Source of the DNA: Bacteroidia bacterium | Lineage (GTDB): Bacteria; Bacteroidota; Bacteroidia; B-17B0; Aurantibacillaceae | Direction of reading: 5' to 3' | DNA length: 60,973 nucleotides | Assembly: GCA_025362575.1 (NCBI GenBank) | Contig: JANYIQ010000128.1 | Location: forward strand, 1 to 60,973 | Program-made: the position numbers and the translations under genes | Notes under the pieces: generated by a model | Database searches by the model: none | What the model saw: the letters and a program-made list of their open reading frames with translations, nothing else | Told to the model about the DNA's origin: nothing | In this document: in pieces, positions 10,119 to 18,000 of the stretch | Layout: each line of letters opens with the position of its first letter | Numbering within the stretch: the first letter of the stretch is position 1

Positions 10119-10733
10119 CTATTCGTCTTCTGTAACTTCCTTATGCTTGTTTATTAATTTATGTCCTTTTAAAGTACATATGCCATAAAAAAAATGTTCT
10201 GTCATGGCTAATTGAACATCGAGAAGGTTAAACTTATCGGATGGAAATACATTTGAATTAAAGCCCAATTCTATTTCTTCCATTCTTAATCGTGATAGGA
10301 TGCCAGTATTAATGTCTTCACGAACATAACCTTGAGCCTGGCCTCTTTTTAAAGAGTCTTCCACCATTTTACGAATAACGTGCTCTTTAAAGTGCGTGAA
10401 TTTTGCCCAGGCTTCAGGATAAAATTTTTGTAATTCATAAAATAAAACAGGATTTATCTTCCCAATGTTATCTGTCATGCATTTCATCAAACCAAATAAT
10501 TCTTCAATGAAATTTTCGGCCTCTCTGTGCATTTTTGAAAACACTTCCTCATCTTCTTTTATTTTTTCGGCCATTAAACTCAAAACAATTTCATCTTTTT
10601 CTTTATAGTACTGATAAATTGTTTTTTTACTCATCGATAAATGTTTTGCAATATCATCCATGGTAATGGCTTTTATTCCATACTTAAAGAACAATTCCTG
10701 AGCGCCTAACATTATTTTTACTGCGGGTTCCAT
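10119..10733 (-). CDS. TetR/AcrR-family transcriptional regulator of the efflux operon
   Basis: Dimeric DNA-binding regulator, likely controlling the efflux genes that follow it. The N-terminal helix-turn-helix is clear (AITMDDIAKHLSMSKKTIYQYYKEKDEIV, about residues 22-50), followed by an all-helical ligand/dimer domain of low conservation. I start at the ATG at 10733. The longer frame needs a TTG at 10754 that lies inside the candidate -7 element TAGTTTTG, and it adds residues that do not look like TetR. The protein has 204 residues, a normal size. First gene of the operon; an inverted repeat overlapping its promoter is a possible autoregulatory operator. Confidence 0.88.
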   Translation of the reverse strand: MEPAVKIMLGAQELFFKYGIKAITMDDIAKHLSMSKKTIYQYYKEKDEIVLSLMAEKIKEDEEVFSKMHREAENFIEELFGLMKCMTDNIGKINPVLFYELQKFYPEAWAKFTHFKEHVIRKMVEDSLKRGQAQGYVREDINTGILSRLRMEEIELGFNSNVFPSDKFNLLDVQLAMTEHFFYGICTLKGHKLINKHKEVTEDE

Positions 10734-10751
10734 TTCAGTCGATTTCGGGCA

Positions 10752-10787
10752 CAAAACTATGGAAACTTTTATTGTCTTGCAAGTTTC
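10752..10787 (-). promoter_or_regulatory. Promoter of the efflux operon with overlapping inverted repeat (candidate TetR operator)
   Basis: On the minus strand the -7 element TAGTTTTG (10759-10752) matches the Bacteroidota TAnnTTTG consensus. A CTTG 20 bp upstream (10783-10780) can serve as the -33 element. The region between carries a 7-bp inverted repeat, GAAACTT at 10762-10768 and AAGTTTC at 10781-10787, which would block RNA polymerase if bound. The predicted transcript start is about 10-15 nt before the chosen ATG. The operator role is inferred. Confidence 0.5.
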
Positions 10788-10879
10788 TTGTTAAAAATAA
10801 GTAAAAATTGAGTCTAAATAGCCTAAAAGTGTCCTGAAAATCAGGCCATAAAGAAATTTTACGGATATTTAGGCCGCAA

Positions 10880-11752
10880 ATGGCAAAAGACAAAAATAGC
10901 CGCTGGAAAATATTTACCGACCAACTTAAAAATAAGTACAGGTTGGTTATTCTTAATGATGAAACCTTTGGCGAAACATTTTCATTCCGCTCATCGCCAT
11001 TAGGTTTACTGATCTTAATTGGAGCGGTTACCATTATCATGACCACTTTAGTGATCAGTTTGGTTGCATTTACTTCTTTGCGGGAATACATTCCGGGTTA
11101 TGGGAACATAGCTGAGCGTCGCGAGCTTTTAGAACTCAGCATAAAAGCCGATTCTTTACAACAAACACTTAGCTCGCGTGACTGGTACATGAATAATTTA
11201 GTGAATGTACTTTCGGATAGTTTAGAGCGCGCAACTAATAAACCACAAAAAGATACCAGCGGAAAATTTCAGAAAGTAAATACAAAACCAAGCGAAACAG
11301 ATATTCAATTCAGAAAAGATGTTGAAAATGAACCCAGCTCTTTGCAGTTTGCCGGAGCCAATATTAAAAAAAATCAATTAGCCAGTTATCTGTTCTTTAG
11401 TCCTGTTAAAGGCATTGTTACAACTTCGTTCAATTTAACTGATCAGCATTTTGGCGTGGATGTTGTAGCGAAAAAAGACGAATTCATTAAATCAACTTTA
11501 GATGGTACGGTGGTATATCAGGGCTTTACACCCAACGACGGTTACATTATTCAGATACAGCACGAAAATAATCTGATGAGTATTTATAAACATAATTCGA
11601 GCATTTTAAAAAAACCGGGCGACCGTGTTAAATCAGGCGAGCCGGTTGCTGTAATTGGCAACACCGGCGAAACCAGCAAAGGACCGCATTTGCATTTCGA
11701 ATTATGGCATAACGGTTTGCCAATTAACCCTGAGGAGTTCATCGTTTTCTAA
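10880..11752 (+). CDS. M23-family murein endopeptidase, membrane-anchored
   Basis: Zinc peptidase expected to cleave peptidoglycan crosslinks in the periplasm. An N-terminal cytoplasmic tail of about 35 residues precedes one transmembrane helix (LGLLILIGAVTIIMTTLVISLVAF, about residues 40-63). A short coiled-coil linker leads to a C-terminal LytM domain with the zinc ligands in HFGVD (His190, Asp194) and HLHFE (His270, His272). All catalytic residues are present, so it should be active and not a degenerate regulator. Divergent from the TetR gene. At 290 residues it matches the Bacteroidota MepM-like family. Confidence 0.9.
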   Translation: MAKDKNSRWKIFTDQLKNKYRLVILNDETFGETFSFRSSPLGLLILIGAVTIIMTTLVISLVAFTSLREYIPGYGNIAERRELLELSIKADSLQQTLSSRDWYMNNLVNVLSDSLERATNKPQKDTSGKFQKVNTKPSETDIQFRKDVENEPSSLQFAGANIKKNQLASYLFFSPVKGIVTTSFNLTDQHFGVDVVAKKDEFIKSTLDGTVVYQGFTPNDGYIIQIQHENNLMSIYKHNSSILKKPGDRVKSGEPVAVIGNTGETSKGPHLHFELWHNGLPINPEEFIVF

Positions 11753-11761
11753 AAAGTTCCT

Positions 11762-11809
11762 GTTTCACGCAGATGAGCGCAGATGTCTTATTTATCCGCG
11801 AAACATCTG
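11762..11809. repeat. Degenerate copy of the CGCAGAT intergenic repeat
   Basis: The sequence TTTCACGCAGATGAGCGCAG with a nearby ATCCGCGAAA carries the same word set as the fuller copies at 31348, 35549 and 51320. It forms a 7-bp stem (CAGATGT at 11780-11786, ACATCTG at 11803-11809) but lacks the central 16-bp palindrome of those copies. Confidence 0.55.
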
Positions 11810-11867
11810 TTCTAATTAGTTCAGATGCTTCGTTCCTAAGCATGACAAATCAATAATGAGAAACGTT

Positions 11868-12287
11868 CTATGGTAGTTTGTGTTTAGCCTTCCATGCCTC
11901 GAAAAATGGCGGATTGGTGATGTATAATTCCTTATTGATGGCATTCATGAATACCTGAATACTTTTACCGGTGCAGGCCAGATAATTATGCTTGGCGCTG
12001 TAAATTTTATATTCGAAAATTAATTTTGCGGCGGGTGAGTTAACAAATATCGTTTCTATAATGGCTGTATCGCCATATTCCAGAGGTCTTTTGTATTGAA
12101 CCGACACATCAACGATGGGCACTGCCAAACCATCGGCATTAAAAATATCAAGATATCCCAAACCAAACTCCTTACCGAAATGTTCTCGTCCATCTTCAAA
12201 AAATTTCAAATAATGTCCATGCCAGACTACACGCAAAGAATCTACTTCACTGAATCGAATGGGAACTTCTGATCTATGAGTTAGCAT
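11868..12287 (-). CDS. Acyl-CoA thioesterase, YbgC/FadM-like hotdog protein
   Basis: Hotdog-fold enzyme that hydrolyses acyl-CoA or acyl-ACP thioesters in the cytoplasm. The diagnostic N-terminal helix block is SEVDSLRVVWHGHYLKFFEDGREHFG, where the 4-hydroxybenzoyl-CoA thioesterase family usually has Asp in the D-x-x-G-H-V-N-N region. Strands IVDVSVQYKRPLEYGDTAIIET follow. The length of 139 residues is typical. Its ATG lies 5 bp after the stop codon of a gatC 3' remnant, which suggests it was once the third gene of a plsC-gatC-thioesterase operon, now cut off by the island. What drives its expression today is not clear. Confidence 0.85.
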   Translation of the reverse strand: MLTHRSEVPIRFSEVDSLRVVWHGHYLKFFEDGREHFGKEFGLGYLDIFNADGLAVPIVDVSVQYKRPLEYGDTAIIETIFVNSPAAKLIFEYKIYSAKHNYLACTGKSIQVFMNAINKELYITNPPFFEAWKAKHKLP

Positions 12288-12292
12288 TTAAA

Positions 12293-12331
12293 TTAGTTTT
12301 GGTCAATTACTTTAGGCACCTTAATATATTT
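12293..12331 (-). pseudogene. Remnant of the 3' end of gatC left by island insertion
   Basis: Read on the minus strand, these bases encode KYIKVPKVIDQN and a TAA stop; the intact gatC at 26813 ends YFKVPKVIDHN and a stop. The bases differ between the copies at third codon positions within the shared 22 nt. No other part of gatC is present: the frame upstream is unrelated AT-rich sequence. The remnant ends 5 bp before the thioesterase start, as expected of an old operon junction. Confidence 0.75.
12303..12324 (-). repeat. Left attachment site (attL core)
   Basis: TCAATTAC-t-TTAGG-c-ACCTTAA. It matches the right copy at 20 of 22 positions, and both mismatches are silent third-codon changes in gatC. 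The runs of identity (8, 5 and 7 bp) are long enough for the 6-8 bp overlap region of a tyrosine recombinase. The sequences diverge on both sides of the core. Confidence 0.7.
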
Positions 12332-12383
12332 ACAATATTTAACTATTTGAATTTCAATATTTTGCATATCTAATTCTTTTATA

Positions 12384-12401
12384 AGGTACAAATAAGGTAC
12401 A
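12384..12401 (+). repeat. Left arm-type recombinase repeat pair
   Basis: Two direct copies of AGGTACA at 12384-12390 and 12395-12401 (11-bp period, spacer AATA), 59 bp inside the left core. The same pair in the same orientation occurs beside the right core, as expected for integrase arm-binding sites of an attP split by integration. Confidence 0.6.
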
Positions 12402-12596
12402 GCATATTCTCTCTTCGTAAACTCTAACTTTTTTATTCATCAAATTAAATATAATTCTTAAAGTTAATTAATTTATTTTTTTAATCAACTTTTTAAACAG
12501 CAATTTTTGAAGTGTATTGGAAATCCTTTTTTTGCAGGGTTTGTGCGAAGAAAAAAAGATTGTAATGAAAAGCGCGACCCGCAGGGAACGGCCAAA
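12402..12596. other. Gene-free left end of the island
   Basis: AT-rich sequence with no convincing reading frame. Near 12571-12592 it turns GC-rich (GCGCGACCCGCAGGGAACGG), immediately downstream of the minus-strand gene that ends at 12597, and contains short complementary blocks (CCCGCAGGG). It may act as a 3' hairpin of that gene. I have an impression, unverified, that this phrase recurs between genes in other Bacteroidota. Confidence 0.35.
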
Positions 12597-13787
12597 TTAT
12601 TGCTTTACGATCTTCTTCACTGCAACAACTCTATCCTTTTGTTGTAGCTCTAAAAAATAAATGCCGTTCGGTAATTCTGAAAGATCAAATAATTGTTTCT
12701 TTGAATTCAATTTTTCTTTTTTCATTTCCTGACCTAAGATCGTTACGATTTTTATTTCCAAATTTTCAATCGCAAATTCGTTGTTTAAAATTTCGATTTG
12801 GACTAATCCATTATTCGGGTTCGGGCTCACAACAAACTCCGAATTCAAAACTTCCCACTCCTTAACTCCGGCACCTCCATTTACTGTAACGGTTAAAGTA
12901 TTGCTGTTTGCAACACCACAAATGGTATAGGTTACAATATAAGTTGTTGTTATAACAGGTTTCGAGTAAAAGCCAGGTGCATTTTTTACAAACGTTGGCC
13001 CGGGCAAAGTGTACCAGTTGCTGTTAAAACTACCACCCATTGTATTACCAATATAAACGCTATCGCCAGAGTTTATTGTAGCACTAGGATAAGACCAAGG
13101 AAATGGGCCACTCGGATTTAAGGAGTAAACCGATACGGCATCGAAATAATAGTATGCACCGGCGCCATTAGCAAAAGGGTTAATTTTGCTTGTATCAGTT
13201 AAAACATCATTTTTAAAATTACCAATCGTTAAATATTTTTCTCCCCCGCCAGCCACATAAATGCCAGAAACTTTAGTCCAATTCAAAGTGTCTTTAATGA
13301 TTGGATTATTATAATTTGTTATGTGCTGCGGTAAAGTCAAAACAAAGCCAGTCCCCGTATTTGACCATTGAAGTTTAGAAAAATTTGCAGCAATGTTGTT
13401 TGTGGCCCATCTTACATCATTATTTAGGTTAGTGTAGAATTCAACAAAGTAGCATTTGTAGGCAGTAAAAGTATCAATCATTGCCACTTGAATGTACTCT
13501 CGATAATCACTCCCTGGAGGGTCCATTGTCCAAATACCAGCAAATCCGTTACCATTTTTAGCATATTGAAAGCCGGATGCTGCATAAGGAACGTTTAATG
13601 CATTTGTTGAACAGGCATTAAAATAATCCGAGCTATTTGTGCTCTGACCAACCCACGGAACTGCGCTGTTAATTTGGCCACCGCTATTTGGACATAAAGT
13701 ATAGGTTTCAAAACTCCAATTAGGAACTAAGTTTTGAGACTTTAAAAAGCCTGACAGGAAAAAAAATATAATGATTGTTTTTTTCAT
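12597..13787 (-). CDS. T9SS-exported protein with N-terminal NxSFE module (tandem paralogue 1)
   Basis: Predicted secreted or cell-surface protein of 396 residues. I start at the ATG at 13787, which gives the signal peptide MKKTIIIFFFLSGFLKSQ; the longer frame has an implausible 19-residue lead. A beta-sandwich-like module opens with NLVPNWSFETYTLCP and contains DYFNAC and GFQYAKNGNGFAGI blocks. A short Ig-like or PKD-like segment follows (NAPGFYSKPVITTTYIVTYTICG), then a type A sorting domain (FVVSPNPNNGLVQIEI to the C-terminus KKIVKQ). Closely related to the next gene over its whole length, so a tandem duplication. Function unknown; adhesion or carbohydrate binding is a guess. Island cargo. 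Confidence 0.82.
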   Translation of the reverse strand: MKKTIIIFFFLSGFLKSQNLVPNWSFETYTLCPNSGGQINSAVPWVGQSTNSSDYFNACSTNALNVPYAASGFQYAKNGNGFAGIWTMDPPGSDYREYIQVAMIDTFTAYKCYFVEFYTNLNNDVRWATNNIAANFSKLQWSNTGTGFVLTLPQHITNYNNPIIKDTLNWTKVSGIYVAGGGEKYLTIGNFKNDVLTDTSKINPFANGAGAYYYFDAVSVYSLNPSGPFPWSYPSATINSGDSVYIGNTMGGSFNSNWYTLPGPTFVKNAPGFYSKPVITTTYIVTYTICGVANSNTLTVTVNGGAGVKEWEVLNSEFVVSPNPNNGLVQIEILNNEFAIENLEIKIVTILGQEMKKEKLNSKKQLFDLSELPNGIYFLELQQKDRVVAVKKIVKQ

Positions 13788-13796
13788 TAATAAAAA

Positions 13797-13818
13797 AAGG
13801 ATAGTATTTGCTACCCTT
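13797..13818 (-). terminator. Hairpin between the tandem T9SS paralogues
   Basis: On the minus strand AAGGGTAG pairs with CTATCCTT (one G-U) and is followed by a TTTTTTATTA run ending at the ATG of the downstream gene. It looks like an intrinsic terminator or attenuator. It shares the words TAGC and TAAATTTA with the hairpin at 15044, so the spacer was duplicated along with the genes. Confidence 0.55.
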
Positions 13819-13830
13819 AAATTTAAGGAT

Positions 13831-15033
13831 TTATTGTTTGACAATTTTCTTACTCACAATAACTCTATCCTTTTGTCGTAGCTCTAAAAAATAAATTCCG
13901 TTTGGCAATTCTGAAAGATCGAAAGATTGTTTTTTAGAATTCAGTCTTTCTTTTTTTAGTTCCTCTCCAATAACATTTACAATTTTTAAACTTGCATCTT
14001 CAAGCACAAATTCTTTATTTGTAATTTCAATGGAAATTAAACCGTTATTAGGATTAGGGCTTACTAAGAAATTTGAATTCTGAACCCCTAACTCATTAAT
14101 GTCTGCCCCGCCATTTACAGTTACTTTTAAAGTATCGGCATGTGGTACACCGCAAATTGTAAATTGAACAATGTAATTGCTTGTAATAGTTGGTTTAACG
14201 TAAATACCTGAGCCGTTTTTTATAAAACCACCGCTTTGTAAATACCAATTACTTGAAAAGCCGCCACCTAAATAATTGCCGATGTAAACGCTATCCCCGA
14301 AGTTTACAATAGTATCCCTATATGACCAAGGAAAAGGGCCTGAGGGGTTTAGAGAATAAACAGAAACAGCATCAATATAATAATAGCCAACATTAACAAA
14401 ACCAGTTGGGATGACAGACATTGTAGTGCTTGCATCATTTTTAAAGTTGCCAATCGTAATATAGTTTTCAGTGCCATTTGCAAGGTAGACCCCTGCTACT
14501 TTCACCCAATTTAACGTATCTGAAATAACAGGGTTGCCATAATTTGTTATATGAGGAGGAACCGCAAGTTCGCTAGCAGTACCGGTGATCGTATATGGCA
14601 AATTGGAAAAATGCGCTGAGGCATTATTAACTGCGGTTCCAGATTTATTAAACATATTAATAAAAAATTCACCATAATAGCAGGCATTAGCCACCAAAGT
14701 GTTTGTTAGTTGAACCTGAACATATTCGCGGTACGTTGCCCCCCCATTTTTAAGATATATTGCTGCAAAAGCATTACCAGCTTTAGCGTATTGAAATCCA
14801 GCACCACAATAAGGAACGCTGAAAACTGAAGAACAAATATTGAAATAATCCGAACTATTTGTTTGGGGACCAAACCATGGTACGGCGTAGTAAATTTCAC
14901 TTCCAACTGATGGACAAGATGAATATGTTTCAAAACTCCAATTTGGAACAAGATTTTGTGATACCCCTTTTGTATTCTCCCCAAAAGGGTGGAGGTTCAG
15001 CATTAAAAGAAATATTATTATGGTTTTTTTCAT
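13831..15033 (-). CDS. T9SS-exported protein with N-terminal NxSFE module (tandem paralogue 2)
   Basis: A 400-residue paralogue of its downstream neighbour. Signal peptide region MKKTIIIFLLMLNLHPFGENTKGVSQ is followed by NLVPNWSFETYSSCPSVG, DYFNIC and GFQYAKAGNAFAAI. A PKD/Ig-like linker follows (GSGIYVKPTITSNYIVQFTICG), then a type A sorting domain (FLVSPNPNNGLISIEI, ending KKIVKQ). The signal peptide is slightly unusual because HPFGENTKG interrupts the stretch before the cleavage site. The last 60 residues are nearly the same as in paralogue 1, while the module differs more, which suggests relaxed or diversifying change in the exposed part. Role unknown. Confidence 0.82.
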   Translation of the reverse strand: MKKTIIIFLLMLNLHPFGENTKGVSQNLVPNWSFETYSSCPSVGSEIYYAVPWFGPQTNSSDYFNICSSVFSVPYCGAGFQYAKAGNAFAAIYLKNGGATYREYVQVQLTNTLVANACYYGEFFINMFNKSGTAVNNASAHFSNLPYTITGTASELAVPPHITNYGNPVISDTLNWVKVAGVYLANGTENYITIGNFKNDASTTMSVIPTGFVNVGYYYIDAVSVYSLNPSGPFPWSYRDTIVNFGDSVYIGNYLGGGFSSNWYLQSGGFIKNGSGIYVKPTITSNYIVQFTICGVPHADTLKVTVNGGADINELGVQNSNFLVSPNPNNGLISIEITNKEFVLEDASLKIVNVIGEELKKERLNSKKQSFDLSELPNGIYFLELRQKDRVIVSKKIVKQ

Positions 15034-15043
15034 TAAAATTTAA

Positions 15044-15062
15044 GGGTAGCATTTTGCTACCC
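15044..15062 (-). terminator. Hairpin between the giant gene and paralogue 2
   Basis: A perfect 8-bp stem, GGGTAGCA at 15044-15051 with TGCTACCC at 15055-15062, lies in a 43-bp intergenic gap. On the minus strand it is followed by TTAAATTTTA and then the ATG at 15033. Likely an attenuator that lowers expression of the following gene. Confidence 0.55.
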
Positions 15063-15076
15063 CTAAATTTAGTGAT

Positions 15077-18000
15077 TTATTTTATAATAATCAACTTATC
15101 TGTTTTTAGTATTATATCGGCATTTTCGATTTTATAATAGTACATTCCTTCTTTGATTTCTTTCAAGTCAATTTCCATGCGAGTATAGTTAGCATTCAGT
15201 TCTTTTTTGAAGATCAACTTACCAGTAACATCATAAATACTTAATACAGCTTTCTGAACTGTCTTTAACTGGTACATTAGATTCATACTTCCGTTATTCG
15301 GGTTTGGATAAAGCACAAACGAATTTTCTTGCTCTAAGATTTTATTTTCTGGAACAGAAGGTTTCAATAAACGACCATTATTCGCTTCACTTGTACAACT
15401 ATCAACGAACTCGATATATGTGTTATGAATAATGCGTAATAATGCACGGCATTGATAAACTGCATTACCATCGGTAAACGGACATTTCTTAGCAATGCTC
15501 CACAACAAATTAATTTCAGAAACTGTGAAAGGATTTAAATTATTTGCCAATTGTTTCGCAAGCAAAGTATTTAGATTTTTTTGGTTTTGATCGATATTGC
15601 AGGTTGGTGTAATAGCGGCATTGGCCGATAAAGCGGCAGGTAATTGGAAATTTTCCAATAAGCTATCAACTTCTACAAGCTGCCCTGTTGTTGCTGTTTT
15701 ATGAGCGTTATAAAATGCTAAAAGATTGGCATCGCTCGTAGTTATATCACCACGTTTTATTGCACTGTAAGCGTGTTTGTTATGCAGGTTGTGTGTTTCG
15801 CTATTATAAACTGAATAAGTTGTAGATGTATTTATTAAGCCGTTATACTGTGCGTCCATTGCTGGTTGCATTTGGGCCGGAGGGATAAAGGGTGGGGTAA
15901 CTGTAAAAACTCTTGCTGCTGTTAGAGGGGTTGGACAAACGATCGATGCAAAACCTGTAATATTAAGTGCGCCACTTGCATTATAATCATGAAGACCAGC
16001 ACTACCACCAGTTTGATTATTTGTTGGGTTAGTAGTAACTCCGGTATTTACCCACAATGCGGTTAATGTAGCTGCGCTTCCCGGACCATCGGTAAAAGTT
16101 TGCGAATTTACATAAGTTGCTGTAATGGGCCATATATTACCACTAGCAGTGACTGACGAACCTTGCACTCCAACAATGCCGTTAAGTTCTAATACTAAAC
16201 CATCAAAGCAGGTTCCAAAAACGTTATTGTGAAAACCGGTGAGCGTGCTTGTGTTTGGACCGGAATAAACAAGATCTTGCTGAAGGGTGGTTAAAGTATT
16301 GCAGGCAACCTCGCAAAGCGGACTAAGTGCCATATTAATACCTCTTAAGTTGGATAAAGATGTGCTTGTACCGTTGATTTTATTATTATCAATTAGAGCA
16401 CCGGAAGTTCCGCTACAGAAAATGCCGGTAAACGAAGATGAGAGTGATCCGGCACCAACCGTCATTAAATTATTACTCGCTCTTGCACCACTTTTTATGT
16501 TCTCGATAAAAATTCCATTTGTTGAGTTGTTGATCTTGTTTGCAGCAATGGATATAGGATACCCAACCGAAGCTGTAAAATTATTACTTGCATCCATTAC
16601 TTCTATCGGGAGACTAGAAAACCCATTTGCATTGGCGGTAATTGTATTGTTTCCAATCCCTAAACTAAAACCAGGGGCGGCAGAAGTAGTAGAAAAATAA
16701 TTTGCAATACCGTTTGCAAAATTATTGATAGTATTAGTTGAAGTTTTTGCAACGAGTTTCGCGTCATTATAAAAAACAGCGAAGTTACCGATACAGCCAG
16801 ATGTGCAAAGGGGAGATGATGTTGTAGTTCCTGTAAAAGCGCTTTCGACAGTTTTGGTGTCGGTCATACCGTATGTTGCAACACCGCGCCAAACATTTTG
16901 AAATCCACCATTTCGAACAAATAACTTATGATTAGTATTTGTTGCAGTTGCTATGCTGCATAAAGCATAGATGGCTGCGCCAACATTTCTGTAAGGATTT
17001 GAGCCGTAAAAGCGGTTTACACCATCCATGTTTTTAAAGCGAGCGTTATAAACTTCAAATCCGCTTTGGTTCATATAGATACCATTGTCAAGATTTTCAA
17101 AAAAGTTGTCAAATGGAATAATTGCTGTGGTTGTGCCAATAGCTAAACCATATGCTACATTATCTAATTTCCACCCTACACTTCCTCTGCCAATAATAGT
17201 GGGAGAATAAAAGCTACTGCATTTCAAACTTGCGCCCGGAGAAGTATTACTTGGTTGTGTAATATAAGTGCAAATTTTCGTTGCCAGTAAATTTCCGGAA
17301 ACTATCGAGCTGACTTTTTCAAGATCAACACTTATGAAGTTTTTGTTGAAATAGCAATATTCAAGTTGAATGTTTGTGTTGTAGGCGCTATTATTAGCAT
17401 CCAGCTTAACGGCTTGATACGCATCCTCAAATTTGCTTTGAAGAGCATATATTGAGGCAGTACCGACTGCGGATTGCTGTAATACAATACCCTGCCACAT
17501 ATCTTGACATGAAAAGAATCTGCAATTATCCACATAAAAAAGCACACCGGGTAGTACGTCAATTCTACTGCCACTTAACATTCTTGCTGTAACCATTGAC
17601 CATTTGGTATTAACTGAGACCGTTAGAACACCACTGATCACAATTGTTCTAGGTATTGCAGTAAGTGAACTGTATGGAATACCTGTAATTGTATAGTTAG
17701 TTAAAGTCGTATTGCTCGAAGAGCAACATAAATTAGAAACTAAATCAACACATAAACTCGATACTAACGAGGAACCACAGCCAACATTATCGGTTACATT
17801 AACTGTGTATACTGTATTGTCAGTTGGGGTTACCACAATTGAAGGGGTGGTAAAGCCACCCGGCGACCAAAAGAAATTGTAAAGAGAAGGATTAGAGATA
17901 TTAGTTGAAAGTGTTACGGAAGTTGTACCAGTATTACATATATAAGTATTTGTACTAACGACAGCAATAGTAGAAGGCGTTGGAACCACAACGATCAAAA

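Noticed and set aside
10734-10754. Earlier TTG start for the TetR regulator
   Set aside because: It lies inside the candidate -7 element and adds seven residues that do not fit the family. The ATG at 10733 is better.
12402-12596. Small gene upstream of the gatC remnant
   Set aside because: Short frames (28 and 46 codons) exist, but neither has a convincing start or recognisable content.
16287-16700. Plus-strand frame antisense to the giant surface gene
   Set aside because: Codons mirror repetitive T/S/G-rich sequence. There is no signal peptide or known motif.
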